From: CAZHOV01 sp964534315
Lineage (GTDB): Bacteria; Bacteroidota; Bacteroidia; Chitinophagales; Saprospiraceae
Length of the DNA stretch: 22,840 bases
Assembly (NCBI GenBank): GCA_964534315.1
Contig: CAZHOV010000090.1
Span: forward strand, 1-22,840
Direction of reading: 5' to 3'
Position 1 is the first letter of the stretch; each line of letters opens with the position of its first letter. A program made the translations under genes and the position numbers. Below the pieces are notes generated by a model. It saw nothing but the letters and a program-made list of their open reading frames with translations. It was not told where the DNA came from and made no database searches. Positions 15,090-22,789 of the stretch are shown here, one piece after another.

Positions 15090-15412
15090 TTATTTTCTTT
15101 TAATAGCAGGTAAATCGACTCTCAATTCAAGCATGTATAAGCCTCTTGTCGGAGCAGTAGCTGTAAATTCTCTAAGTTCTTCATTAAGTAAATTACTAGC
15201 TGTTGCTGACAACATGACCATATCGCTAAAGCGGTAGCCCACAGTTACGTCGATTGGGAAAAAACCGCCAAGCGGACCGTAGTTGTAGGTGTCAGCGCTA
15301 CGGGCATCTTCAACAATAGGTACGCTTTTGTAGAGAATAGGATCTCCATTAACACCTACCAACATTTCTGAAGCGATTTGGAAGCTGGAAAAATAATCAA
15401 TCGGGGTAAAAT
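15090..15412 (-). pseudogene. C-terminal remnant of a TonB-dependent receptor
   Basis: About 107 codons are open, ending at 15090. The frame is protein-like from just after the terminator at 15413-15447 (FYFTPIDYFSSFQIASEM) through to SNLLNEELREFTATAPTRG and LYMLELRVDLP, the last beta strands of a TonB-dependent outer-membrane receptor. Such receptors are several hundred residues long, so the signal peptide, plug domain and most of the barrel are missing. An in-frame ATG exists at 15365, but a 91-residue product could not form a barrel. The break point coincides with the T-run of the RRM gene's terminator, which suggests a deletion joined the two. It ends one base before the hydrolase ATG, preserving the old operon order. 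Confidence 0.75.
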
Positions 15413-15447
15413 AAAAAAGGCCACATTTCTAGAAATGTGGCCTTTTT
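15413..15447. terminator. Bidirectional terminator of the RRM gene
   Basis: A perfect 24-base palindrome (15419-15442, arms GGCCACATTTCT and AGAAATGTGGCC) is flanked by six A on the left and five T on the right. Read on the minus strand it is a strong intrinsic terminator, 19 bases after the RRM stop. Confidence 0.88.
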
Positions 15448-15465
15448 ATTATCTAAAGTTTGACT

Positions 15466-15744
15466 CTAGTATCTTCTATTGTATCCTCCACGATCTCTTT
15501 TTTCACGTGGTTCTGCTTTTTTTACAACAATAGTTCGTCCGTCAAATTCGATGTCATTGAGGTTTTCAATGGCTTCAAGGGCTTCATCATCATTGGGCAT
15601 CTCTACGAAACCATAGCCTTTAGACCGGCCCGTGTGCTTGTCCATAATGATTTTGACAGAATCTACAGCACCAAATTCTTCGAAAGCATCTTGAAGGGTT
15701 TCTTCCTGGGTGTTGTAGTCCAATTTAGCAACAAAAATATTCAT
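15466..15744 (-). CDS. RRM-domain RNA-binding protein
   Basis: A 92-residue protein that is one RRM domain with a short basic tail. RNP2 is IFVAKL (3-8) and RNP1 is KGYGFVEM (42-49). The tail RDRGGYNRRY is an RGG-like RNA-contact segment. Bacterial proteins of this type (also found in cyanobacteria) are often cold-induced and act as RNA chaperones. That is family knowledge and is not shown here. The gene is monocistronic, with its own palindromic terminator and a predicted promoter leaving a leader of about 130 bases. Confidence 0.93.
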   Translation of the reverse strand: MNIFVAKLDYNTQEETLQDAFEEFGAVDSVKIIMDKHTGRSKGYGFVEMPNDDEALEAIENLNDIEFDGRTIVVKKAEPREKRDRGGYNRRY

Positions 15745-16286
15745 AACTGAAAAAATTAAAATCCGCCTTTCAGACGGTCAAGTAAAAAAATAAGATGAAA
15801 ATAAATAAAAACTAAGGTAGGATAAATGAGGATCAAAAAGAAAATACAAATAGCCTAAGAACTTAATTAATAGTTTACAAATATACGACTTATATTATTG
15901 ATATGCACGGATTTGAAATAAAATTTTAATTTTTTTTCGGGGTTGTTTGGCAGAAAGGTAACCGGCAAGAAAAAGAGAAAGTTATTATTTAATCAGTAAT
16001 CTATGAACTTTTCTATGTCACAAACGCTTTTATAAAAAAGTTGAAAAACAACGATAAAAAAATAGTTCGTGTGGAAACTATTTTCTGTTGCTTCATGTTA
16101 TTATGGTGTATGTCGATAAAATATCTATTCCCAATACGCTTTTATTCTCATCACCTATTCATCCAATCTAACTCATTTCGCTGATTGGCGAATGTGTTTT
16201 TTTATTTAATTGGAATCAAAAACCTAAGGCGCCCTCTGGGGCTTTCCAAAGGTATCTATTTATATAACTACTTTAAATATTATAAC
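15745..16286. other. Divergent intergenic region
   Basis: An AT-rich stretch of 542 bases between the RRM gene and the plus-strand gene at 16287. It contains the RRM promoter and leader on the minus strand. Otherwise I see only low-complexity A- and T-runs. A frame beginning with TTG at 16185 runs into the 16287 gene but adds residues that do not read as a protein start. No convincing plus-strand promoter was found. Confidence 0.6.
15878..15885 (-). promoter_or_regulatory. Predicted -7 box of the RRM gene
   Basis: The minus strand reads TATATTTG, a perfect TAnnTTTG. No TTG is present at the usual distance upstream. The resulting leader of about 130 bases is long for the size of the gene, a feature common in cold-shock genes. 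Confidence 0.5.
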
Positions 16287-16655
16287 ATGAAGCACGGCAA
16301 ATTTATTGAAAAGGCGATCAAGTGGGCTGAAAAACAAGGACTGAAAAAAATTAGAGCGAATTATGAAGACTATTCAACTCCAACTCAATATACCCAAAAG
16401 GGAGAAGATAATGCATTTGTTCCTGATGTAACCGGTTTTAAGAAAGGAAAGAAAACTTATGTTGAAGTTGCATTAAAGGTAGAAAATATTTCCAGAAAAG
16501 TATCAAAGTGGAAATTGTTGAGTACTTTGGCCAAGATGAAAGGCGGGCGTTTAGTATTGCTGGCTCCGCGAGGGCATAAAGCTTTTACTGAACGCATTCT
16601 GGATAAATATAATTTGGAAGCTAAACTTGTTTATTTACCCAATACTCGTATTTAA
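16287..16655 (+). CDS. Small basic protein with PD-(D/E)XK-like motif
   Basis: The start is set at ATG 16287 (MKHGKFIEKAIKWAEKQGLKK), giving 122 residues. The longer reading from 16185 needs a TTG start. The core has FVPDVTGFKKGKKTYVEVAL (44-63) followed by K64, reminiscent of the PD...ExxxK pattern of restriction-endonuclease-like folds, with D47 and E60 as candidate metal ligands. A C-terminal GGRLVLLAPRGH strand and turn follows. I do not recognise the family. It is 21 bases upstream of the sigma factor gene and probably co-transcribed. A nuclease role is only a motif-based inference, and the ExA-x-K spacing is not canonical. Confidence 0.75.
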   Translation: MKHGKFIEKAIKWAEKQGLKKIRANYEDYSTPTQYTQKGEDNAFVPDVTGFKKGKKTYVEVALKVENISRKVSKWKLLSTLAKMKGGRLVLLAPRGHKAFTERILDKYNLEAKLVYLPNTRI

Positions 16656-16676
16656 TTTTAATATCACTATTAACAT

Positions 16677-17522
16677 ATGCGCGCATTAAAAATAACCAAT
16701 TCTATTACTCGGCGTGATGAAAAGTCGATGGAAAAGTACCTGACGGAAATTTCCAGATATGATGTATTATCCCCTGAGGAAGAATTAACATTGTTTCAAA
16801 AACTAAGAAACGGAAATGATCAGGCACTTCAAAAGATTGTCAATCATAATTTAAGGTTTGTTGTATCAGTAGCTAAGCAATACCAAAACCTAGGTCTCAG
16901 CCTTGGCGATCTGATTAATGAAGGAAATATAGGCTTGATCAAAGCTGCAGAGCGATTTGATGAAACAAAAGGTTTCAAATTTATTTCCTATGCTGTTTGG
17001 TGGATTCGACAATCAATTTTACAGGCTGTAAATGAGAAGTCGAGGAAAATCAGAGTACCTATGAATGTAACCGGTACGTCGTCTAAAGTGAGAGCTTTGA
17101 TGATTGAGATTTTGCAAAAAGAAGAAAGAGAAGCTTCAATTGAAGAACTGGTAGAAAAGACCGGATTGACCAAAGAAGCTATCAAGAAATCGATGGATTC
17201 TTACCGGAAATGCCAGTCGCTTGACGCTCCGGTCAGGGAAGATAGCGATATGTCGCTGACCAATGTCTTAGAAGATGATCAAATTAATAGTCCTGATCAC
17301 TCTATGGCTGTTAAAGAATCTATTCGGATCGAAGTGGAAGAGATGCTTAAAACATTACCCGATCGGCAGGCTACTATTCTTTCTATGTATTTTGGTATAG
17401 GCGAAAAACATCCGTCTACCTTAGATGATATAGCTGATCATATTGGCGTGAGCCGGGAACGAGTTCGCCAAATCCGAGATAGAGGACTTAGAAAATTGAG
17501 GCTGCGGGCCAGAGTGGGGTAG
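16677..17522 (+). CDS. RpoD-family sigma-70 factor
   Basis: A 281-residue sigma factor of the short Bacteroidota RpoD type without region 1.1. Region 1.2 starts MEKYLTEISRYDVLSPEEEL. Region 2 holds NLRFVVSVAKQYQNLGLSLG, DLINEGNIGLIKAAERFD and FKFISYAVWWIRQSILQA. Region 3 includes EEREASIEELVEKTGLT. Region 4 has LPDRQATILSMYFGIGEKHP and the helix-turn-helix DDIADHIGVSRERVRQI. The residues after region 2.4 (EKSRKIRVPMNVTGTSSKVR) differ from the EQSRIVRLPLN of the housekeeping RpoD as I know it, so this may be a group 2 paralogue that recognises similar TAnnTTTG promoters. It follows the PD-(D/E)XK-like gene and ends before a hairpin-rich 3' region with a strong terminator. Confidence 0.93.
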   Translation: MRALKITNSITRRDEKSMEKYLTEISRYDVLSPEEELTLFQKLRNGNDQALQKIVNHNLRFVVSVAKQYQNLGLSLGDLINEGNIGLIKAAERFDETKGFKFISYAVWWIRQSILQAVNEKSRKIRVPMNVTGTSSKVRALMIEILQKEEREASIEELVEKTGLTKEAIKKSMDSYRKCQSLDAPVREDSDMSLTNVLEDDQINSPDHSMAVKESIRIEVEEMLKTLPDRQATILSMYFGIGEKHPSTLDDIADHIGVSRERVRQIRDRGLRKLRLRARVG

Positions 17523-17613
17523 GTTTGTTTAGTAAGGAATAACAAGCAGTGCAAAATTATAAGGGCTGTATAAAGATGTAAATATTTTATTTGTAGCAGT
17601 AATTTCTTGAAAC

Positions 17614-17646
17614 ATGAGTTATCTCGAATTTTTCGGGATATCTCAT
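17614..17646. repeat. Hairpin downstream of the sigma factor gene
   Basis: ATGAGTTATCTCGAA pairs with TTCGGGATATCTCAT over 15 positions with one mismatch and one G:U, and a 3-base loop. No T-run follows. It shares CTCGAATTTTTCG with the hairpin at 21565-21630. Confidence 0.55.
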
Positions 17647-17717
17647 AAGGTCTATTTTACTAAATGTTAGCAGGTCTAATCTAAGTTTCAGGCAAAGAAT
17701 TTACGACCTGCAAATAG

Positions 17718-17772
17718 TTTTTAAAAGGGAAGCCTGAATTTTGAAAAAAATTCAGGCTTCCCTTTTAAAAAA
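17718..17772. terminator. Strong terminator after the sigma factor gene
   Basis: A nearly perfect long hairpin with arms TTAAAAGGGAAGCCTGAATT and its complement, around a 3-5 base loop, flanked by A/T runs on both sides. It should stop transcription from the sigma factor gene and, in reverse, leftward transcription. Confidence 0.85.
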
Positions 17773-17833
17773 TCCTTCCTAAGGTGTTATTTTAAGCTAT
17801 CATTTATTAGGTTAGCCTTGGGAAATCACTTGA

Positions 17834-18028
17834 TAATTAACGTGAGGTTCGACTTTAATAAAAATAAAAAAAGCCTCCCGCGCCCTTGGTCCCTGAAGGG
17901 AAATCAGCCCGCACATAAAAAATTGGAGCGTTGGCCCTCCTTTAGGAATAAAAGGCGAGCGTTGGCAAGAGAAACAATTTTTAAAACATTGGTTATCAAA
18001 CACAAATTCCCGAACCTCACGTTAATTA
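17834..18028. mobile_element. 195-bp element bounded by 18-bp inverted repeats, MITE-like
   Basis: TAATTAACGTGAGGTTCG at 17834-17851 is exactly inverted at 18011-18028. The interior is more GC-rich than the flanks, has small hairpins (TCCCTGAAGGGA, and GGAG with CTCC) and a 10-base direct repeat GAGCGTTGGC (17926-17935 and 17957-17966). No transposase is encoded and no target duplication is visible. It could be a non-autonomous element or a structured RNA. Confidence 0.5.
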
Positions 18029-18048
18029 AAGAATAACATGAATTATTT

Positions 18049-18074
18049 CGTCCCGCATTAAGTGATGCGGGACG
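18049..18074. terminator. GC-rich hairpin, possible terminator of the L,D-transpeptidase gene
   Basis: CGTCCCGCAT pairs perfectly with ATGCGGGACG (10 bp, 6-base loop), 33 bases after the stop on the minus strand. It is followed on the minus strand by AAATAATT and no U-run, so the terminator call is weak. Confidence 0.5.
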
Positions 18075-18106
18075 GGATGACTTATGTTTGTAACAACAAA
18101 CCCTTC

Positions 18107-19141
18107 TCACAATTCATTTCCATCCAACCGAGCTCGGCAATCACACAATGGAGCTATTATGTTTTTATTGCTACTGGTAATTAAGGCGACAGCATCCAAG
18201 GAGCGATATTTTTCCTGCTTCTGTGAACGAGGATAAATATCCCGGAATTTGAGCGTATCTCCCCATTCATTTACCACTTCCAGATCATATCTCACTTCCA
18301 CTTTCGTTCCGACAGGCGCATAATAATACACCCGCCACATATCAGCTTCACGCATTCCGATACATCCATTCGAGTAGGCCTTGCCCAAGGTGACCGGGTT
18401 AGTGGTAGGATGGATGAGTTGTCCGAAGCGCTGACCATTAAGCTCCGGTTCTATCCAGGGAATTCGCGGAAGTTTCGTGCGCTTCCCATCGTCTCGTCCG
18501 GTGGTTTTATAAATTTTGTTGTCGCTGGGATTAATATAAACCGGATCCCGCTCTACCCGAACGATCTTTCCTATTCCAGTTCTAGTCCTCAAATCTACTT
18601 CCTGACCGGCCATTTCTAAGAATTTCATCTCTACCCTGCCTACTCTAACGGGGAAACTAAAGATCGTTTTTCCAAACTCTTTTATTCGAAGTTTGAATTC
18701 GGGGATATTTATATCAATCCAGGTGTTATTCATTTGGTGTTGCAATAAACTAACTTGCGTAGAATCAGGTATTACCAGTGTATCTCCTTTACGGAGGGCA
18801 ATCAGGCTTTGGGGGTCATAGACAAATTGACCTTTTTCCATCAGCCGGTAGTAGTCTGTGTTTTCCAGGGTATCAATAATCCAGGGGTTAGTCCTGACGA
18901 TCAGGTATTCGTTGATCGGATACGTCAGTAGGGAGTCTAGGAGATGTACCATACTATCCATGAATTCGAAATAGGTACGGATCGGGATATCATTTTTAAT
19001 AACAAACCTCGGCGGTTGTTGGCTAATTGCGGGAAGTGGCGGACTAGTTGAGGTATGGGGGGGCGGTTTGGAGCAACTGCTAATCATTAATAATAAAAGC
19101 AGAAAGGAGTAGGACGTAGTATAGAGGTATTGTCGGATCAT
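18107..19141 (-). CDS. L,D-transpeptidase (YkuD) lipoprotein
   Basis: The start is set at ATG 19141 (MIRQYLYTTSYSFLLLLLMI), giving 344 residues and a standard lipoprotein signal ending ISSC. A start at 19165 would add 8 residues. A Pro/Ser-rich linker follows the lipidated Cys, then an alpha-helical segment. The YkuD domain covers about residues 140-285. Its catalytic motif HPTTNPVTLGKAYSNGCIGM has the active His at 244 and Cys at 260 in this numbering. The enzyme should make or attach 3-3 cross-links in peptidoglycan, or anchor proteins to it, on the periplasmic face. A 50-residue C-terminal extension past the catalytic core (DIYPRSQKQEKYRSLDAVAL) is unassigned. It is divergent from the cotransporter gene. 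Confidence 0.9.
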   Translation of the reverse strand: MIRQYLYTTSYSFLLLLLMISSCSKPPPHTSTSPPLPAISQQPPRFVIKNDIPIRTYFEFMDSMVHLLDSLLTYPINEYLIVRTNPWIIDTLENTDYYRLMEKGQFVYDPQSLIALRKGDTLVIPDSTQVSLLQHQMNNTWIDINIPEFKLRIKEFGKTIFSFPVRVGRVEMKFLEMAGQEVDLRTRTGIGKIVRVERDPVYINPSDNKIYKTTGRDDGKRTKLPRIPWIEPELNGQRFGQLIHPTTNPVTLGKAYSNGCIGMREADMWRVYYYAPVGTKVEVRYDLEVVNEWGDTLKFRDIYPRSQKQEKYRSLDAVALITSSNKNIIAPLCDCRARLDGNEL

Positions 19142-19309
19142 TTGAGATAGATTTGGTTTGGGCATTTGAAATCATATTAAAAAGCTCACTGGATTTTTTA
19201 GGATTAATTGATGTTATGAGCCATCATTCATTAAACAAAAATGAGAAGGATTTTGATCCGGTGTAGTGGTAGCTTTTGTTGGTTTTGAAGGTTGGCATGC
19301 CCCACCTAT

Positions 19310-19350
19310 AGGTGTGGCACACGTATAGGTGTGCCACACCTAAATTTTTT
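19310..19350 (+). promoter_or_regulatory. Terminator-like hairpin in the cotransporter leader
   Basis: AGGTGTGGCACA pairs perfectly with TGTGCCACACCT (12 bp, 8-base loop) and is followed by AAA and a run of eight T. It ends about 33 bases before the cotransporter ATG. No plus-strand gene ends upstream, so it would act as a leader attenuator if the promoter lies to its left. A second 12-base palindrome, CACCTATAGGTG (19303-19314), overlaps the left arm and could form an alternative structure. Confidence 0.55.
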
Positions 19351-19382
19351 TTATCTTGCCGTAGATCATAGCCTACATCAAC

Positions 19383-21557
19383 ATGAGCCAAACCAAAAAA
19401 TTCGGCACCTTCGGAGGGGTATTTACGCCCACTTTATTGACCATCCTCGGGGTGATCATGTATCTGCGCCTTGGTTGGGTGGTCGGAAATGCGGGGTTAT
19501 TGGGAGCCTGGCTAATTATCATCGTATCGTTTGCCATTACTTTTTTTACGGCTTTGTCGATGTCGTCTATTACGACCAATATCCGGATAGGGGCAGGTGG
19601 GGCTTATGCCATTATTTCTCAGGCACTGGGATTGGAAGTAGGCGGTAGTCTCGGGATCCCAAGGTACGTATCTCAAGGGTTAGCGGTGACGATGTATATC
19701 TTTGGTTTTCGTGAGGGATGGCTTTCTATTTTTCCGGATCACCATCCTATTCTGGTAGATTTAGCCACCTTTTTTATTCTTTTTCTAATCGCTTACAAGA
19801 GTGCTAATCTGGCGATTAAGACGCAGTACATCATCATGGGGATCATCTTTTTGTCCTTTGTGTCTATCGTTATGGCCGCCTACTTTGGGTCAATGCAGTT
19901 TTCCACAGAAGAAGCGGTGCGGTGGGGGACCTTTAGTGGTGCCGGGGCTGGGGAAGGCTCTGCTTTTTGGGTGGTCTTTGCGGTCTTTTTCCCAGCCTCT
20001 ACCGGTATTATGGCAGGCGCTAATATGTCGGGCGAACTAAAAGACCCCAGGAAGAGTATCCCGGCGGGAACGCTCTGGGCGATAGCAGTGAGCTTCGTAG
20101 TGTACATGCTATTGGCTTTTTGGATAGCTCGCTCTGCTAATGAACAAGAATTGCTGACGAACTATAACATTATTATCGAACGCTCCTGGTTTCCTCCATT
20201 AGTAATTGCGGGTGTCCTGGGGGCTACCTTTTCTTCTGCACTGGCCTCCATTGTTGGGTCTTCGCGAATTTTGTTTGCAATGGGAGAGCACCGAGTACTC
20301 CCAAAAGGAGCGTGGCTGGCTGCTCAAAGTAAAAGCGGGCAACCCCGGCATGCCATGCTGGTAACAGGGATTATGGTGTTTTTAACCATGCTGCTCCGCG
20401 ACCTGAATGCCGTAGCTCCATTAGTCACTATGTTTTTTCTAATCACTTACGGCATGCTTAATCTGGTCGTGATCATCGAGCAGCAGCTCGGCTTGATCAG
20501 TTTTAGGCCCCTGTTTACTGTTCCCAAATTGATACCTTGGTTGGGATTGGTGGGCAGTGTTTTAGCCATGTTTATCATTAATCCCACCATCAGTTTAATT
20601 TCCTGGGCAGTAGTATTTTTAGTGTATGCCATACTTCGTAGAATTCCCTTTGAAGCACAGTTTGAGGATGTACGTAGTGGTTTGTTTACCTCTTTCTCGG
20701 AATGGGCCGCCAAAAACACGGCGCTGGGTGAGCACCGGCAAGAGCGGGCCTGGAAACCCAATTTGTTAGTTCCGGTGACTGAAGTGACAACTGTACAGGG
20801 TTCTTATTCAATCATCAAAGATATCGCCAAGCCCAAAGGTTCTGCGGTATTAATGGGTATAGGGACGGGCAACGGAATAGATCCTTTACGGGAACGGCTT
20901 CGGGTGATTGCAGGAGCCTTCAAAAAAGACAACCTGTTTTCTACAATGACCATGATGAAAACCGATGATTTTGCGGAAGGGGTCAATTATGGAAACCAGG
21001 CATTAGGAGCTGCTTTCTTTCGGCCTAATATCATCTTTCTTACCATGCTTGAAAGAGAAAAAGTGATACAGGCTTATCCTCAAATTATCAAAGAAGCGAA
21101 AGCGCTGGAAGTAGGGGTGATTTTATACATGCATCACCCCAAAGCACAATTAGGCCAACGTCATCATATCAATATCTGGATCAAAGACCGCGGCCCTAAC
21201 TGGGACATCAACGACGGCAATCCCAATCCCAATTTATCGCTCCTGATTGCCTACAAGCTCAAGATCAATTGGGATGCCGAGATCCGGCTGATCACCATCA
21301 TGCAAAAGGAAGAGGAAAAGCAAAAAGCCATGATCTTCCTCAATGAGTTTATGAACCTTTCCCGGTTACCGATCCACGAAACCATGGTCAAAGTAGGCAG
21401 CTTTTATGAAGAACTAGCCAAAGCTCCCCTGGCCGATCTCAACATATTCGGTATCTCCCCCGAGATGGAAATCGAAGATTATGAAAAGATTGCCGGGATA
21501 GTGGATACCACGTGCATGTTTATTATGGATTCGGGGCATGAAAGTGTGTTTGCGTAG
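19383..21557 (+). CDS. SLC12-type cation-chloride cotransporter homologue (APC superfamily)
   Basis: A 724-residue transporter. The N-terminus FGTFGGVFTPTLLTILGVIM followed by YLRLGWVVGNAG (7-38) is the helix 1 signature shared by NKCC/KCC proteins. About 12 helices extend to residue 425. IRIGAGGAYAIISQALG and the PASTGIMAGANMSGELKDP segment are the unwound-helix regions that bind ions in the family. Residues 480-724 form a soluble C-terminal domain like the cytoplasmic regulatory domain of SLC12 proteins, with NGIDPLRERLRVIAGAF and LSLLIAYKLKINWDAEIRL. Electroneutral movement of K+ or Na+ with Cl- is expected from the family, but the ion pair cannot be read off. It starts after a terminator-like hairpin and ends before a long AT-rich hairpin. 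No operon partner. Confidence 0.9.
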   Translation: MSQTKKFGTFGGVFTPTLLTILGVIMYLRLGWVVGNAGLLGAWLIIIVSFAITFFTALSMSSITTNIRIGAGGAYAIISQALGLEVGGSLGIPRYVSQGLAVTMYIFGFREGWLSIFPDHHPILVDLATFFILFLIAYKSANLAIKTQYIIMGIIFLSFVSIVMAAYFGSMQFSTEEAVRWGTFSGAGAGEGSAFWVVFAVFFPASTGIMAGANMSGELKDPRKSIPAGTLWAIAVSFVVYMLLAFWIARSANEQELLTNYNIIIERSWFPPLVIAGVLGATFSSALASIVGSSRILFAMGEHRVLPKGAWLAAQSKSGQPRHAMLVTGIMVFLTMLLRDLNAVAPLVTMFFLITYGMLNLVVIIEQQLGLISFRPLFTVPKLIPWLGLVGSVLAMFIINPTISLISWAVVFLVYAILRRIPFEAQFEDVRSGLFTSFSEWAAKNTALGEHRQERAWKPNLLVPVTEVTTVQGSYSIIKDIAKPKGSAVLMGIGTGNGIDPLRERLRVIAGAFKKDNLFSTMTMMKTDDFAEGVNYGNQALGAAFFRPNIIFLTMLEREKVIQAYPQIIKEAKALEVGVILYMHHPKAQLGQRHHINIWIKDRGPNWDINDGNPNPNLSLLIAYKLKINWDAEIRLITIMQKEEEKQKAMIFLNEFMNLSRLPIHETMVKVGSFYEELAKAPLADLNIFGISPEMEIEDYEKIAGIVDTTCMFIMDSGHESVFA

Positions 21558-21564
21558 TGATTAG

Positions 21565-21630
21565 CTTGAATTTTTCGAGTTGAATCTAAAAATTAAAGCT
21601 AATTTTTAAGGTTCATTCGAAAAATTCGAG
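21565..21630. terminator. Long AT-rich hairpin after the cotransporter gene
   Basis: Positions 21565-21595 can pair with 21600-21630: a stem of about 31 bp with 7 mismatches, several of them G:U, and a 4-base AAGC loop. The inner TAAAAATTA/TAATTTTTA and the outer GAATTTTTCGA blocks are perfect. It may act as a terminator, or belong to a repeat family, since CTCGAATTTTTCG also occurs at 17623. Confidence 0.55.
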
Positions 21631-21649
21631 TATTTTGAGAAAAAACTTC

Positions 21650-22789
21650 ATGATACCTCGAATTCTATTGGATCAGATTATCCATACGCTACAAGCTCAA
21701 CGGAAGATTGTCATCTTATATGGAGCCAGACAAGTTGGAAAAACGACTCTAATTAAGGAAGTTATCAGCAAGCTACTATTAAAAACGTTGGAAATAAATG
21801 CTGATCAACTTAAGTTTAATGAAATATTTTCCAGCAGGGACTTCCGCAAAATGATGGAGTTGATTGGAAATCATGAACTTCTTTTTATTGATGAAGCTCA
21901 GCGTATACCAGATATTGGCATCAACCTCAAAATTTTACATGATGAAGCTTCCAATCTAAAGATTATCGCAACAGGATCTTCTTCTTTTGATCTCGCCAAC
22001 ATTGTCCGTGAGCCCTTAACGGGACGAACCCGCACATTTCAATTGTTTCCCGTCTCTATTGCCGAACTTCAACTACAATACACCGATTTTGAGATCAAGG
22101 ATCAGATAGAAAGCCTTTTGCTGTTTGGGATGTATCCTGAGGTATTGGAGTTGAAAGGAAGAGATGAAAAAAGAGTTCATTTGCAGGAGTTGACAACATC
22201 CTATTTATACAAGGATATTTTGCAATTATCAAACATCAAGTACTCCGATAAAATACACAAACTTCTGAAATTGCTGGCTTTTCAGATCGGATCTCTAGTT
22301 TCTATCCACGAACTTGGGAAGGCGTTGGAAATGAGCCATGAAACGGTCAATCACTATATCGATTTGCTGGAAAAAGGATTTATAGTATTTCGCCTGACGG
22401 GCTACAGCAGAAACTTACGGAAGGAGGTTAGCAAGATGAATAAAATTTACTTTTATGATTTGGGAATCCGGAATGCTCTGATCGACAGTTTTAATCCACT
22501 AAATGCCCGGCAAGATACTGGACAACTTTGGGAGAATTTCCTCATGATTGAACGTAAAAAGCGAAATGCTTACCGTTCTGCCTTTAAAAACACTTATTTC
22601 TGGCGCACTTACAGTGGTGCTGAGCTAGATTATGTGGAAGAATCAGGCGGCCAGCTGAACGGATTCGAATTTAAGTACAAACCCAAGAAACCAAGGCCTC
22701 CTCGTACCTGGTTGGAGACTTATGAAAATGCTACCTTTCATCAAGTGGATAAAGAGAATTTTCTGAATTTTATAGGTAAGGACCGTTAA
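21650..22789 (+). CDS. AAA_14/DUF4143 ATPase
   Basis: The start is set at ATG 21650 (MIPRILLDQI). A TTG at 21635 would add five residues. The 379-residue protein has the P-loop GARQVGKT (25-32), Walker B LLFIDEAQR (77-85) and sensor ATGSSSF (107-113). A lid region follows with LFGMYPEVL, a winged-helix-like segment (about 205-250) and a DUF4143 C-terminus. There, AELDYVEES and GFEFKYK form a PD-(D/E)XK-like pattern near residues 328-348. Proteins of this family are common in accessory DNA of Bacteroidota and archaea, with unclear, possibly defence or mobile-element related, roles. Its TAA runs directly into the palindromic repeat also found after the cupin gene. No partner gene is visible in the window. 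Confidence 0.9.
   Translation: MIPRILLDQIIHTLQAQRKIVILYGARQVGKTTLIKEVISKLLLKTLEINADQLKFNEIFSSRDFRKMMELIGNHELLFIDEAQRIPDIGINLKILHDEASNLKIIATGSSSFDLANIVREPLTGRTRTFQLFPVSIAELQLQYTDFEIKDQIESLLLFGMYPEVLELKGRDEKRVHLQELTTSYLYKDILQLSNIKYSDKIHKLLKLLAFQIGSLVSIHELGKALEMSHETVNHYIDLLEKGFIVFRLTGYSRNLRKEVSKMNKIYFYDLGIRNALIDSFNPLNARQDTGQLWENFLMIERKKRNAYRSAFKNTYFWRTYSGAELDYVEESGGQLNGFEFKYKPKKPRPPRTWLETYENATFHQVDKENFLNFIGKDR

Larger units (their letters stand above)
17523..18106. other. Structured intergenic region between two convergent genes
   Basis: A 584-base stretch with no gene I can support. In order it holds a hairpin (17614-17646), a weaker GCAGGTC/GACCTGC pair (about 17669-17711), the strong terminator (17718-17772), a 195-bp inverted-repeat element (17834-18028) and a GC-rich hairpin (18049-18074). 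The short frames that overlap the element are not gene-like. Confidence 0.75.

Noticed and set aside
17812..18110. Short frames over the 195-bp element as proteins
   Set aside because: They cross the inverted repeats on both strands, lack protein-like composition and match no family I know.
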